From Candidatus Promineifilum breve (lineage in GTDB: Bacteria > Chloroflexota > Anaerolineae > Promineifilales > Promineifilaceae): 64,000 nucleotides of DNA. The notes under the pieces are model-generated. The model had not been told where the DNA came from and did no database searches. It worked only from the letters and a program-made list of their open reading frames with translations. The stretch is taken from the NCBI RefSeq assembly GCF_900066015.1, contig NZ_LN890655.1:1218726-1282725 (forward strand), read 5' to 3'. Positions 27,219-37,074 of this stretch are shown here, one piece after another. How positions within the stretch are numbered: position 1 is the stretch's first letter; the number at the start of each line of letters is the position of its first letter. Made by a program: the position numbers and the translations under genes.

Positions 27219-29642
27219 ATGAACGGGGTCAAAGAGAACGAACGGCACGGGTTGCGCCTCCACGTCAGTGGCGTGGTGCAGGGTGTCGGCTTCCGGCCGT
27301 TTGTCTATGGCCTGGCCCGGCGCTACGACCTGACCGGCTGGGTGCGCAACTCCTCGTCCGGCGTCGATATCGAGATCGACGGCCCGGCCAAGGCGCTGGC
27401 CGCCTTCAGCCACGCCCTGACGGCCGAATTGCCCCCCCTGGCCCGCATCGACCGGCTGGAGACGGCCGCCCGCCCGCCCGACGGCTTCACCCGCTTCGAG
27501 ATCGTCGCCTCGCAGGCCCAGCCCGACGCCTTCCAGCCCATCTCGCCCGACATGGCCGTCTGCCCCGACTGCCTGCGCGAACTATTCGACCCCACCGACC
27601 GGCGCTACCGCTACCCGTTCATCAATTGCACCAATTGCGGCCCACGCTACACCATCATCCGCGACATCCCCTACGACCGGCCGCTGACGACGATGGCCGG
27701 CTTCCCGCTGTGCCCCGACTGCGCCGCCGAATATGGCGATCCGCTCGACCGGCGCTTCCACGCCCAGCCGGTGGCCTGCCCAGCGTGTGGGCCGCATCTG
27801 TGGCTGGAACAAACCCACGCCCGGGCCGAGCACAGCCCGCGCGACGAGGCAGCCCTACTAGCCACACGTCAGCTGCTAACCGACGGCCGCCTTGTGGCCG
27901 TGAAGGGACTGGGCGGCTTCCATCTGGCCTGCGACGCCACCAATCCGGCGGCCGTGGCCGAACTGCGCCGCCGCAAGCTGCGCGTCGATAAGCCGTTCGC
28001 CATCATGCTGCCCGACATCGCGGCGGCGCGGCGGCACTGCTATCTGAGCGCGGCCGAAGAGGAGCTATTGACTTCGCGGGCGCGGCCGATCGTCATCCTG
28101 GCCCGTCGAGCCAATTCGGCCATCGCCCCCGCCGTGGCCCCCGGTCAGGAGCGCGTCGGCGTCATGCTGCCCTATACGCCGCTGCACCATCTGTTGCTGG
28201 AGCGCGCCCCCGGCTTCCCCGAGGCCGTGGTGATGACCAGCGGCAACCTGAGCGAAGAGCCAATCGCCTACAGCAACGACGAGGCGCGGGCGCGGCTGGG
28301 CGATCTGGCCGACGCCCTGCTGCTCCACGACCGCGACATCCACACCCGCTGCGACGATTCGGTCATGCGCGTCATCGGCGCGGGGGATAATAGCCACACG
28401 CAGCCGCTGCGCCGGTCGCGGGGCTACGCGCCTTTTCCGGTGCGGCTGCCGTGGGCCTCGCCGCCGCTGCTGGCGACCGGCGGCGAATTGAAGAACACGT
28501 TCTGCCTCGTGCGCGACGACTACGCCTTCCTGAGCCACCACGTCGGCGACATGGCGAATTACGAGACGTTGTGCGCCTTCGAGAGCGGCGTCGGCCACAT
28601 GGAGCGCCTGTTCCGCGCCCGACCGGCGATCCTCGCCTGTGACCGCCATCCCGACTATATGGCCGCTCGCTACGCCCGCGAACGGGCGTCGCGCGAAGGG
28701 CTGCCGCTGGTCGAAGTGCAGCACCATCACGCCCACATCGCCGCGGGCATGGCCGAGCATGGGTTGAGCGGCGAGCGGCCGGTTATCGGCGTGGCCTTCG
28801 ACGGCACCGGCTACGGCGACGACGGCGCGATCTGGGGCGGCGAATTCCTTATCGCCGATTACGCCGGCTACCGGCGCGCCGCTCATCTGGCCTACGCGCC
28901 ACTGCCCGGCGGCGACCGCGCCGTGCGCGAGCCGTGGCGGATGGCGCTGGCCCATTTGCGCGTCGCCGGCCTGCCCTGGAGCCACGACCTCGCGCCGGTG
29001 ACTCAGGCCCTCGCCGCCGGTCCCGAGCGGCTGCGCGCGCTGTGCCATCAGATTGAGCACAAGCTGAATGCGCCCCTGACATCGAGCATGGGCCGCCTGT
29101 TTGACGCCGCCGCCGCGCTGGCCGGTGGGCGGCAGGTGGTCAATTATGAGGCGCAGGCGGCGATTGAGTTTGAGGCGTTGGTTGACCTAAGCGAACACGG
29201 ACATTACTCGTTTAACTATGTGACGACGGGTGAAAGCCCGTCATCCGTTATGCAGGCGAATGAATCGCGCTTTCTTCCAGAAGACTATGCGAATGGGTTG
29301 ATCGATCCGGCGCCGGTATGGGCCGCCCTGCTGGCTGACGCGCGGGCCGATGTGGCCGTCGGCCGCATCGCCGCCCGTTTCCACAACGGCGTGGCCCACA
29401 TGGTGCGCGATACCTGCCGCCGGCTGCGCGACGCCTATGGCTTGAACGAAGTCGTCCTCAGCGGCGGCGTCTGGCAGAACGCCACCCTGCTCCGTCTGGC
29501 GCTGGCCCTGCTGGAAGAAGACAACTTTACCGTTTACACCCATCGCCTCGTCCCGGCCAATGACGGCGGGCTGGCGCTGGGTCAGGCGGCGGTGGCGACT
29601 TGGGCGCACGCCGAGCATAGACCACTGACCACAGACCACTGA
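27219..29642 (+). CDS. hypF: carbamoyltransferase HypF
   Basis: About 807 residues. Domains in order: acylphosphatase (VVQGVGFRPFVY), two zinc fingers (CPDC, CTNC and matching CPDC, CPAC), YrdC-like (KGLGGFHLACDA) and a Kae1-like C-terminus (VQHHHAHIAAGMAEH, GVAFDGTGYG). It turns carbamoyl phosphate into the carbamoyl group given to HypE, the source of the active-site cyanides. ATG 27219 is ten bases after the hypB stop; TTG 27210 is an alternative. About residue 665 an AT-richer insertion with a small palindrome (29219-29234) breaks the pattern. The last codons and TGA are written by the ACCACTG array. Confidence 0.93.
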   Translation: MNGVKENERHGLRLHVSGVVQGVGFRPFVYGLARRYDLTGWVRNSSSGVDIEIDGPAKALAAFSHALTAELPPLARIDRLETAARPPDGFTRFEIVASQAQPDAFQPISPDMAVCPDCLRELFDPTDRRYRYPFINCTNCGPRYTIIRDIPYDRPLTTMAGFPLCPDCAAEYGDPLDRRFHAQPVACPACGPHLWLEQTHARAEHSPRDEAALLATRQLLTDGRLVAVKGLGGFHLACDATNPAAVAELRRRKLRVDKPFAIMLPDIAAARRHCYLSAAEEELLTSRARPIVILARRANSAIAPAVAPGQERVGVMLPYTPLHHLLLERAPGFPEAVVMTSGNLSEEPIAYSNDEARARLGDLADALLLHDRDIHTRCDDSVMRVIGAGDNSHTQPLRRSRGYAPFPVRLPWASPPLLATGGELKNTFCLVRDDYAFLSHHVGDMANYETLCAFESGVGHMERLFRARPAILACDRHPDYMAARYARERASREGLPLVEVQHHHAHIAAGMAEHGLSGERPVIGVAFDGTGYGDDGAIWGGEFLIADYAGYRRAAHLAYAPLPGGDRAVREPWRMALAHLRVAGLPWSHDLAPVTQALAAGPERLRALCHQIEHKLNAPLTSSMGRLFDAAAALAGGRQVVNYEAQAAIEFEALVDLSEHGHYSFNYVTTGESPSSVMQANESRFLPEDYANGLIDPAPVWAALLADARADVAVGRIAARFHNGVAHMVRDTCRRLRDAYGLNEVVLSGGVWQNATLLRLALALLEEDNFTVYTHRLVPANDGGLALGQAAVATWAHAEHRPLTTDH
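29219..29234. repeat. small palindrome inside hypF
   Basis: GACGGGTGAAAGCCCGTC-type inverted repeat within a local stretch (29195-29280) that is more AT-rich than the rest of hypF. It resembles GGGTTG/AACCC palindromes at 39578, 46223 and 51208. Confidence 0.55.
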
Positions 29643-29690
29643 CCACTGACCACTGACCACTGACCACTGACCACTAATCACTGACCACTG
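29621..29690. repeat. ACCACTG heptamer array between hypF and hypC
   Basis: Ten tandem 7-mers, mostly ACCACTG with ACCACAG, ACCACTA and ATCACTG variants. Encodes the last residues of HypF, supplies its stop (29640-29642), and ends ten bases before the hypC start. Confidence 0.95.
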
Positions 29691-29700
29691 GAAACTAATT

Positions 29701-29967
29701 ATGTGCCTCGGCGTACCCGGCAAAATCATCACCATCTACGAATCCGACGGCCTGCGCATGGGCCGCATTGACTTCGGCGGCACGCAGCGCGAGGCGTGTC
29801 TGGCCTACGTGCCGGAGGCGGCCGTGGGCGACTACACCGTCATCCACGTCGGCTTTGCCATCAGCCTGCTGAGCGAGGACGAGGCCAACGCCACGCTGGC
29901 GACGTTGCGCGAGATCGCCAATCTGGAAGAGGAGCTTGGGCCGGAGGACGAATTGGCTACGGATTGA
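29701..29967 (+). CDS. hypC: HypC/HybG/HupF-family hydrogenase assembly chaperone
   Basis: 88 residues. Begins MCLGVPGKI, where Cys2 is the essential ligand that binds iron and the large subunit. With HypD it carries the Fe(CN)2CO precursor. The last five codons (ELATD) and the TGA stop belong to the left arm of the CTACGGATT palindrome, so the natural end has been replaced by repeat sequence. No strong ribosome binding site is visible because the upstream repeat abuts the start. Confidence 0.93.
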   Translation: MCLGVPGKIITIYESDGLRMGRIDFGGTQREACLAYVPEAAVGDYTVIHVGFAISLLSEDEANATLATLREIANLEEELGPEDELATD

Positions 29968-30034
29968 GACGGACAAGACGGAGTTTAATTTCCGTTCTTA
30001 ATCCGTATGATCCGTCCAAATCCGTAGCCAATTC
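29952..30034. repeat. CTACGGATT palindrome between hypC and hypD
   Basis: Left arm AATTGGCTACGGATTGAGACGG (about 29951-29972) overlaps the end of hypC; right arm 30013-30034 is its complement. Same family as 3692-3763 and the 9425-9805 copies. Confidence 0.93.
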
Positions 30035-30056
30035 TTCTCTCCCAATGGAAGCAACT

Positions 30057-31143
<1,087 letters not shown>

Positions 31144-31172
<29 letters not shown>

Positions 31173-31229
31173 GAATTGGGGAGGCACTCCCTTCTTGATT
31201 CCTAATTCGTAATTCCTAATTCCTAATTG
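31144..31229. repeat. AATTAGG heptamer palindrome between hypD and hypE
   Basis: Left arm 31146-31180 is five 7-mers (AATTACG, AATTAGG, AATTACG, AATTAGG, AATTGGG); right arm 31201-31228 is four complementary 7-mers. The centre is a small GGGGAG/CTCCC hairpin. It supplies the end of hypD. Confidence 0.95.
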
Positions 31230-31236
31230 CCTTATT

Positions 31237-32310
31237 ATGAGCGTTGAACAAACCCCACCACTTGAAGGCCCCGTCTGTCCCCTGCCGCTGCGCCACGACG
31301 AGAAGATCGTCATGGGCCACGGCAGCGGCGGCCGGATGAGCCACGACCTGATCGGGCGGCTGTTCCAGCGGCCGTTCGACAACCCCGCCCTGCGCGCCGG
31401 CGATGATGCCGGCATCGTCACTGTGCCGCCCGGCCGCCTGGCCGTCAGCACCGACTCCCACGTCGTCACGCCGCTATTCTTTCCCGGCGGCGACATCGGC
31501 CGCCTGGCGGTGTGCGGCACGGTCAACGACCTGGCGATGATGGGGGCGACCCCGCTCTATCTGACGGCCGGGTTCATCCTGGAAGAGGGGCTGGACGTGG
31601 CCGTGCTGGCCCGCGTGGTCGAGTCGATGCAGGCCGCGGCGGCCGAGGCCGGGGTGCAGATCATCGCCGGCGATACCAAAGTCGTGCAGCGCGGCAAGGC
31701 CGATGGGCTGTACATCAACACCGCCGGCGTCGGCGCGCTGGCCCACGACCGGCAGATCGGCGGGGCGCAGGCGCGGCCGGGCGACGTGGTCATCCTTTCC
31801 GGGCCGATGGGCGACCACGGCATCGCCGTGCTGGGCGCGCGCGGCGATCTGGGCTTTGACGCCGATGTCGCCAGCGACGTGGCCCCGCTCAATCAGTTGG
31901 TGGCGGCCATGCTGGCCGCCGATCCGTCCATGAATGGCGTCCACGTCTTGCGCGACCCGACGCGCGGCGGCGTGGCGACGACGCTGAACGAGATCGCCCG
32001 GCAGTCGGACGTGGCCGTGGTGCTCGATGAGCGGGCCATGCCGGTGCGGCCGGCCGTGGCCGCGGCCTGCGAGATGCTCGGTTTTGACCCGCTCTACATC
32101 GCCAACGAGGGCAAGCTGCTGGCCGTGGTTGACCCGGCGGCGGCCGAGAGTGTGTTGGCGGCCATGCGGGCCACGCGCTACGGCGAGGAAGCGGTCGTCA
32201 TCGGCCGGGTACAGGCCACGCCGGCCGGTCGGGTTTTACTGCGCACAACCATCGGCAGCACGCGGGTGGTGGATATGCTGGCCGGCGAGATCTTGCCGCG
32301 TATTTGCTGA
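31237..32310 (+). CDS. hypE: hydrogenase maturation factor HypE
   Basis: 357 residues. PurM-like ATPase with MGHGSGGRMSHDLI at the N-terminus and GDDAGIV soon after. It ends PRIC, the obligate C-terminal Cys that is carbamoylated by HypF and dehydrated to a thiocyanate. Last gene of the operon. With HypA-F complete, the cell should build a [NiFe] hydrogenase, but none is in the window. Confidence 0.97.
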   Translation: MSVEQTPPLEGPVCPLPLRHDEKIVMGHGSGGRMSHDLIGRLFQRPFDNPALRAGDDAGIVTVPPGRLAVSTDSHVVTPLFFPGGDIGRLAVCGTVNDLAMMGATPLYLTAGFILEEGLDVAVLARVVESMQAAAAEAGVQIIAGDTKVVQRGKADGLYINTAGVGALAHDRQIGGAQARPGDVVILSGPMGDHGIAVLGARGDLGFDADVASDVAPLNQLVAAMLAADPSMNGVHVLRDPTRGGVATTLNEIARQSDVAVVLDERAMPVRPAVAAACEMLGFDPLYIANEGKLLAVVDPAAAESVLAAMRATRYGEEAVVIGRVQATPAGRVLLRTTIGSTRVVDMLAGEILPRIC

Positions 32311-32324
32311 ACCGGCGCGCGGCG

Positions 32325-32552
32325 TCAGGCCGTCTCGTAGGCCCCGCGCAACCAGCCGATCAATTCGTCATCGACCTCATTGGCATTGCTCAGGCGCACG
32401 CGGTGGCTGACCATCGAGTTGAAGCTGCCCGATTTCTCCAGACGACCGGCCGGTTCAACGCCCTTCAGGTTGATGCCCACGTCAATGCGCGTGGCCGTCG
32501 AGGGTTGGATGTTGCGAATCTGGGTCTGGGTTGCCTCGTCGACGCTGCTCAT
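32325..32552 (-). CDS. short conserved protein, DUF5655-like tail
   Basis: 75 residues from ATG 32552, preceded by AGGAGG. The ending SFNSMVSHRVRLSNANEVDDELIGWLRGAYE resembles the C-terminus of DUF5655 proteins, where this unit normally follows a DUF4287 domain; here it stands alone. No enzymatic motif is visible. It is convergent with hypE and divergent from the HicB-like gene. It may be a complete small protein or a domain remnant. Confidence 0.5.
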   Translation of the reverse strand: MSSVDEATQTQIRNIQPSTATRIDVGINLKGVEPAGRLEKSGSFNSMVSHRVRLSNANEVDDELIGWLRGAYETA

Positions 32553-32623
32553 GCTTGCCTCCTGGTTAGGGTGATGGATATAGAATAGACCGGATGTTCG
32601 GTTTGTCAAGAGGGATATTTACC

Positions 32624-32652
32624 TTGTTAATGATTGCAGTATATGCTATCAT
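32624..32652 (+). promoter_or_regulatory. promoter of the HicB-like gene
   Basis: TTGTTA (32624-32629), 17-base spacer, TATCAT (32647-32652), in a locally AT-rich stretch. Confidence 0.55.
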
Positions 32653-32703
32653 TTTGTGGTGAATAAGCGCCAACGGCAGACACTAACAGGCAGGTGTTAA
32701 GCC

Positions 32704-33036
32704 ATGAACACAATGTATTACAAAGGCTATCCGGCGCGAATTGAATATAGTGAAGAGGACGGTTGCTTTGTCGGCCATATCGTCGGCATCAACGACATCG
32801 TTGGATTTCATGGCACGTCGGTCAGCGAATTGCGGACCGCCTTCGAGGAGGCAGTGGACGATTATTTAGATACTTGCGCAAAACTTGGGCGCGCCCCCCA
32901 AAAGCCATACTCAGGTAACCTGATGCTGCGTATTCCGCCGGAAGTTCACGCGGCTGTGGCCCGCGCGGCCGAGGTTCGCGGCGAAAGCATCAACCATTGG
33001 GCGGCTGAGGCGCTGGCGGAACAGGCTTCGAAATAA
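32704..33036 (+). CDS. HicB-family antitoxin-like protein with RHH tail
   Basis: 110 residues. The N-terminal half (YPARIEYSEEDGCFVGHI and GTSVSELRTAFEEAVDDYL) is the partially degraded RNase H fold of HicB; the C-terminal half (LMLRIPPEVHAAVARAAEVRGESINHWAAEAL) is a ribbon-helix-helix DNA-binding domain. Such proteins neutralise the HicA mRNA interferase and repress their operon. No hicA of about 60 codons is seen on either side, so this is an orphan, or a regulator derived from an antitoxin. Confidence 0.75.
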   Translation: MNTMYYKGYPARIEYSEEDGCFVGHIVGINDIVGFHGTSVSELRTAFEEAVDDYLDTCAKLGRAPQKPYSGNLMLRIPPEVHAAVARAAEVRGESINHWAAEALAEQASK

Positions 33037-33047
33037 CCATGGTCGCT

Positions 33048-33485
33048 TCAGCCCAATAGTGTCGCCGCGATCATCACCGCCCCCTGCGCCACTGCTGCCA
33101 CCATCAACAAGCCGAGGTTCCGGGCAATCGACAACCCGCCCGCCTCCCAATCGATCAAGACCCCCAGGGCGGCAAAGGCGATCAGCGCCGGGATGAGATA
33201 CAGCCCAATGGTGAATCCGCCCAAGATGACGAAGGCCAGCATGATCCCCGCCGCCAGCCACGGGACGACGCCCCACCGTTCGCCGAGTTGGTAGCGCGCA
33301 TAGACGAAGTAGACCACGAGCAAACCAACCACGGCGATCTCGATCAGATACAGAGCGGGCAGCGGAAAGTCACCCCCGGCTTGCACAAACATGGCCGGCA
33401 CCACGAGACACGTGGCCGCGCCGACAACGGCGGCGACCCACTCCATCACCCGCATCGCCGGCGAGCCACCAGGCGAATCGTTCAT
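33048..33485 (-). CDS. four-helix membrane protein, unknown function
   Basis: 145 residues with about five hydrophobic segments ([83 protein letters not shown]). No known domain is recognised. Its start overlaps the stop of the MmcQ-like gene (33482-33485), so the two are coupled. Confidence 0.6.
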   Translation of the reverse strand: MNDSPGGSPAMRVMEWVAAVVGAATCLVVPAMFVQAGGDFPLPALYLIEIAVVGLLVVYFVYARYQLGERWGVVPWLAAGIMLAFVILGGFTIGLYLIPALIAFAALGVLIDWEAGGLSIARNLGLLMVAAVAQGAVMIAATLLG

Positions 33486-33844
33486 GGCAGGTTATCCCTC
33501 CTCGCCAACAATCGTTTGGGGGCAATCAGTTCCCAGGCGACCTGGATATGATAATTCAAATCATCATCGCTGATCCGCCCCAATTCGATGCCCACCCAGC
33601 CTCGATGCCCGACGTAGGGCGGCCGGAAATAAGCCTCGGGCGACGAGGCGATCAACGCCGGCTGCGCGCCGGGCGGCACGGGCAGCCACACGGCGATACG
33701 GCCGTCGTCGTGGTGGTTGTTGGCGAACATGACGAACACTTTCTTGACGACGAAAAAAGTCGGCTCGCCGTGGGATAGCTTCTCGCTTGTCTCCGGCAGG
33801 GCCAGGCAGAGGCGGCGCACCCGTTCGATCTGTTGCTCGCTCAA
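33482..33844 (-). CDS. MmcQ/YjbR family protein
   Basis: 120 residues, normal for the family. Contains [17 protein letters not shown] at the N-terminus and [19 protein letters not shown] later, both signature segments of the YjbR-like fold. Family members are called DNA-binding, but a biochemical role is not settled. Overlaps the AlkZ-like gene by four bases on its 5' side and the membrane protein on its 3' side. Confidence 0.85.
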   Translation of the reverse strand: MSEQQIERVRRLCLALPETSEKLSHGEPTFFVVKKVFVMFANNHHDDGRIAVWLPVPPGAQPALIASSPEAYFRPPYVGHRGWVGIELGRISDDDLNYHIQVAWELIAPKRLLARRDNLP

Positions 33845-34947
33845 GGCAGTGACCTCGAACTATCTACGAATTGCGGTGGAGCGAACTCGGCCGTCAGGCC
33901 GAGGAATGTGCCGTAGCGTTGCCCGGCGGCGCGCAGCGCATCTTCCTCATCCGCAGCCAGCGGGCGGAAGTACTGGGTCGAGATGACGACCGAATCCTTG
34001 TTCAACTTGCGCGTCCAGATGCCGACCATCCGGCCTTCGATCAGGATGGGCTGATGGAAGATGATGTTGCCCGAATCGACCAGCTTGTTGTACGCCGGCG
34101 GCGCTATGGCCCCGCGATCCTTATAGGCCACCACATACTCGTCGAGGAACGGCAACAAATGGGCAACCGGCGACGGGGCAATGTCACCAACATTCGTGGC
34201 GGGATCAAACCAATACACTTGCTTGCCGATTGTCTCGTGGGCCAGTTGTGACTTGACCATCTCCAGCCCGGCGCGGGCCTCGGCCGCGGCCAGCCCGCAC
34301 CACCAGATGTAATCCTGGATGGTCGCCGGGCCGTGGCTGATGAAGTAGCGCCGGGCTAGTTCGGCCAGCGCCTCGTCGCGGGTCAGCGGCTTGGCCGGCG
34401 GTATCCAGGCGTCAATCAGCACGAAGGTAGGCTGCTTGCCCGCCCGCGGCCCCATGCAGATCAATCCTTCCTGGGCCAGACGGCCGAGGATGTGGATGCC
34501 GCGCTGCCCTTCGGTGGAAACGCCGGCGTCGTCCAACGCCTGGCGCAAGACCTGGCGCGGCTGCGGCTGGCCGTCGCGCAGGGCGTGGTCGATGATCCGG
34601 CGGGCCTGGGCAAAGGTCGCTTCGTCCAGCCCCAATTCCCGCTGGCGGGCGTTCTCTTTCAAGGCCCGCGGAGCCGACAGTTCGAGCATCCAACGGATGT
34701 CAGCCGGGGCCACGAAGTGAACCGTGTTGCGCAAGGGCCAGGTGCGGACGAGTTGGCGGTCGAAGGTGGCTTGCTCAATGAGCGCTTCGGTCGCGTCGCG
34801 CACGCGCAGGCCGAGGGCCCACATCGCCGGCAGCAGGTCCTGCCCCTGCACCGCGCCGAAGAAGGAGACGGCGTCGGCTGGGGTGGCGAATTGGGGGCCG
34901 ATGAGGCGTTGAGTAGTCAGGCGACGTAATACGATTAGAGAAGTCAT
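33841..34947 (-). CDS. AlkZ-like winged-helix DNA glycosylase
   Basis: 368 residues from ATG 34947. Three winged-helix units form the HTH_42 fold. The motif [17 protein letters not shown] carries the QxQ pair (about residues 40 and 42) that is catalytic in AlkZ, an enzyme that removes alkylated bases and unhooks interstrand cross-links. [14 protein letters not shown] is the second family hallmark. The family is widespread and functionally diverse, so the substrate here is unproven. The start has no visible ribosome binding site. Upstream lies a broken SDR end. Confidence 0.8.
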   Translation of the reverse strand: MTSLIVLRRLTTQRLIGPQFATPADAVSFFGAVQGQDLLPAMWALGLRVRDATEALIEQATFDRQLVRTWPLRNTVHFVAPADIRWMLELSAPRALKENARQRELGLDEATFAQARRIIDHALRDGQPQPRQVLRQALDDAGVSTEGQRGIHILGRLAQEGLICMGPRAGKQPTFVLIDAWIPPAKPLTRDEALAELARRYFISHGPATIQDYIWWCGLAAAEARAGLEMVKSQLAHETIGKQVYWFDPATNVGDIAPSPVAHLLPFLDEYVVAYKDRGAIAPPAYNKLVDSGNIIFHQPILIEGRMVGIWTRKLNKDSVVISTQYFRPLAADEEDALRAAGQRYGTFLGLTAEFAPPQFVDSSRSLP

Positions 34948-34954
34948 GTTTAGT

Positions 34955-35038
34955 TTATACCGCCAGGAAGCCGCCATCGACCTGAATCGCCGCGCCGGTG
35001 ATAAGCGTGGGCGAAGGCATTTTCTTAATCAAACTTTC
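34955..35038 (-). pseudogene. C-terminal remnant of a short-chain dehydrogenase
   Basis: A minus-strand frame ending at TAA 34955-34957 encodes LITGAAIQVDGGFLAV, the typical SDR C-terminus (ITGxxIxVDGG). Upstream the frame is open only briefly and no Rossmann GxxxGIG or YxxxK motif is present. The rest of the gene has been deleted; the TPR gene starts just beyond. Confidence 0.6.
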
Positions 35039-35062
35039 CGATCGTGACAGGACAAAATCCAA

Positions 35063-36025
35063 TCACGGGTTACTTTTGTCAACTGTAGTCCGCAACCAGT
35101 CCAGTGCGCCGGGAGTCTCGTGCCAGAAGCGTAGCCCATCGGAGGCGTAATCAATGGCCTCATCCTCGTTTCCGGGGCTAATATAAGGCCCTTGTTCTTT
35201 TGGCAACCGCTTGCGACCCAACAAATATGGCGGCACGAAGGGGTTATAGTCGAGAGCCGCGCGTAATTTCTTACTAGACCGTATGCCGTCGCCATACTTT
35301 CGGAAGGCGACGAGCGCCTGGGTATAGAACCATTGCGCGCTGTAGTCGTTCTTGTACCGTTTAAGAAGTTCCTGTAAGGCGGCATCATTCTCGGCTTCGA
35401 GGTAGAGACTGAGCAAATAATACCGGATTCCCTGATTATCGTCGGGATTGAGCCGGAGCATGTCCTGGAAATGGTCGATAGCTGCTTCTGTATCCCCCAT
35501 TGCCCATAGCGCCGAGGCTAATCCCTCCCTGGCCCGCATATAAGGTCTGGTCTCGAGTACGCCCCAAAAAACACCCACGTACTCCTGGAATTCATCTAGC
35601 CCGATGGCGCGTTCCCCGGCGGCCACGCCCTGCTCATACAACCGGATAGCCTCTGGAAATGATTTGGCCGACTCTTCCGCTAACAACACGTAGGCATCGG
35701 CGCAATCCTTCGAGATCGAGAGCGCCTTCTTTGCCAGCTTGATCCGCCGCGTCGGGGAGAGAGTAGTCCAGGCTTCATACATGACTTCCTGCGCTTCCTC
35801 AAGTGGGGTGCTTGGCGCCAGGGATGGCAGCGGTTGGCCCCTCACAATCAGGTTTTGCAGGAAGTCGTTCAGCTCTTTCTCTGAGGAAAAATCTTGCTGA
35901 TCCAAAATTTTGCCTAATTCAAACAGTGCTTTCTCTGCTCCTATGGGGTCTGCGAAAATTGGTGGCAAATTGACGGCTTCAAGATCATCATCCTCAGCCT
36001 TCTTGCTCCGCTTTTTACCGGCCAT
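35063..36025 (-). CDS. ST7-like TPR protein, unknown function
   Basis: 320 residues from ATG 36025 with GGAGG 5 bases upstream. The N-terminus has a basic GKKRSKK stretch. The centre holds TPR-like pairs (AYVLLAEESAKSFPEAIRLYEQG, GLASALWAMGDTEAAIDHFQDML) that match the ST7-like tetratricopeptide proteins seen in many bacteria. It probably mediates protein contacts. Codon use is more AT-rich than in neighbouring genes, which suggests acquisition by transfer. Confidence 0.65.
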   Translation of the reverse strand: MAGKKRSKKAEDDDLEAVNLPPIFADPIGAEKALFELGKILDQQDFSSEKELNDFLQNLIVRGQPLPSLAPSTPLEEAQEVMYEAWTTLSPTRRIKLAKKALSISKDCADAYVLLAEESAKSFPEAIRLYEQGVAAGERAIGLDEFQEYVGVFWGVLETRPYMRAREGLASALWAMGDTEAAIDHFQDMLRLNPDDNQGIRYYLLSLYLEAENDAALQELLKRYKNDYSAQWFYTQALVAFRKYGDGIRSSKKLRAALDYNPFVPPYLLGRKRLPKEQGPYISPGNEDEAIDYASDGLRFWHETPGALDWLRTTVDKSNP

Positions 36026-36070
36026 TAGAACCTCCATCCTAGTAACTTGATGAACCGGGCCTCGTTGCAC

Positions 36071-36601
36071 CTACCCGACGGGACCGTCACGATGTTGCAC
36101 TTGACCTTCGATTCGTTGCCTAAAATCGGTTACCTGTTTGGCATGGGTCGCTTCATCCTCGGCCTCGGCTTGCAAAAGCCGGGCGATGGTCACCTTCCAG
36201 CCGCGGAAACGAATACCACGGTCGCGGTCGAACTCCTCGGCCGGTATCTCTCGCAGAAAGGCCATCAGTTGATGGTGGGAATCGGCCGCGGCGGACAGCA
36301 AGCCGTCCCAATTATCCTGTAAATATTTGGCGACGAGTTCGGCGTTGTAGGTGCGCCAATCGCGGTCGTGGTGGGCGTAGAATTGGGGCAGTTGGTCGGC
36401 GAGGACATCTTTGGCCGCCCGGATATTGGTGTGGTCCCAGCCAATCAGGTGGGCGATCAGGTGTTGGACGTTCCAAACGCCGAGGAAAACTTCGTCGCGC
36501 TTATCGGATGACAAAGAGGTTGCCGCGTCGATGAGATCGTTCCTGACGCGCTCAAGATTATTTATTAGCTGATCTTTTTGCCCTTCAACTGGGATGCTCA
36601 T
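36071..36601 (-). CDS. DinB/ClbS-like protein
   Basis: 176 residues from ATG 36601 with AAGGAA 6 bases upstream. Four-helix bundle of the DinB/DUF1706 kind: NVQHLIAHLIGWDH with the first His ligand and a late EDEATHAKQVTDFR with another. ClbS homologues hydrolyse colibactin cyclopropane rings; others are thiol-dependent or metal enzymes. The function here is unknown. The preceding TPR gene is downstream on the same strand. Confidence 0.7.
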   Translation of the reverse strand: MSIPVEGQKDQLINNLERVRNDLIDAATSLSSDKRDEVFLGVWNVQHLIAHLIGWDHTNIRAAKDVLADQLPQFYAHHDRDWRTYNAELVAKYLQDNWDGLLSAAADSHHQLMAFLREIPAEEFDRDRGIRFRGWKVTIARLLQAEAEDEATHAKQVTDFRQRIEGQVQHRDGPVG

Positions 36602-36729
36602 AAATTGTTCCTTGGCTTCAGCGACGACAAGGATCATAAATATGAATCAACAGGCAAACACTTTCCATCGAGGATTCGCCGCAGCTTATTGACAATACTA
36701 TATAGTGAGATTTACCGATAGCAATAGAG

Positions 36730-36758
36730 TTGTCGTAGCTTACAATGAATTGTACAAT
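36730..36758 (+). promoter_or_regulatory. yefM-yoeB promoter
   Basis: TTGTCG (36730-36735), 17-base spacer, TACAAT (36753-36758). The -10 box lies inside the first operator palindrome. Confidence 0.6.
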
Positions 36759-36771
36759 ATTATTGTACAAT
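36749..36771. promoter_or_regulatory. operator: two ATTGTACAAT palindromes
   Basis: Identical 10-base palindromes at 36749-36758 and 36762-36771, centres 13 bases apart, each with a TGTACA core. YefM-YoeB complexes repress their own operon through TGTACA-containing palindromes. Confidence 0.75.
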
Positions 36772-36783
36772 ACGGAGCAAAAT

Positions 36784-37074
36784 ATGACCATTGAGCTAAC
36801 TTATAGTCAAGCACGAGCCAACCTAGCCCAACTGCTAAATGAGGTGACGGAGAATCGAGACATCGTGATCATCCGCCGCCGTCATGGAGAAGACGCCGCG
36901 CTCATCGCCGCCTCGGAACTGACCAGCCTGCTGGAGACCGCCTACCTGCTGCGCTCGCCGGCCAACGCCGAACGGCTACTGACGGCGCTCAACGACGCGC
37001 TGCAAGGCGAGGGGCGGCCGATGAACCTCATGGAACTTCGCGCCGAGGTGGGTCTCGATGGCGAAGCAGCGTGA
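36784..37074 (+). CDS. yefM: YefM/Phd-type antitoxin
   Basis: 96 residues from ATG 36784 with GGAG 7 bases upstream. MTIELTYSQARANLAQLLNEV is the Phd/YefM DNA-binding start; VIIRRRHGEDAALI follows. The C-terminal third neutralises the toxin and is intrinsically flexible. Its 3' end overlaps the toxin gene by 17 bases. Confidence 0.92.
   Translation: MTIELTYSQARANLAQLLNEVTENRDIVIIRRRHGEDAALIAASELTSLLETAYLLRSPANAERLLTALNDALQGEGRPMNLMELRAEVGLDGEAA

Noticed and set aside
29796-30056. Longer N-terminus for HypD from the overlapping upstream frame
   Set aside because: The extension overlaps hypC in another frame and the repeat, is Arg/Gly-rich and is absent from the family; ATG 30057 gives the normal length.
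32610-32703. Possible hicA in front of the HicB-like gene
   Set aside because: The space is under 100 bases and has no open frame with the HicA motif.
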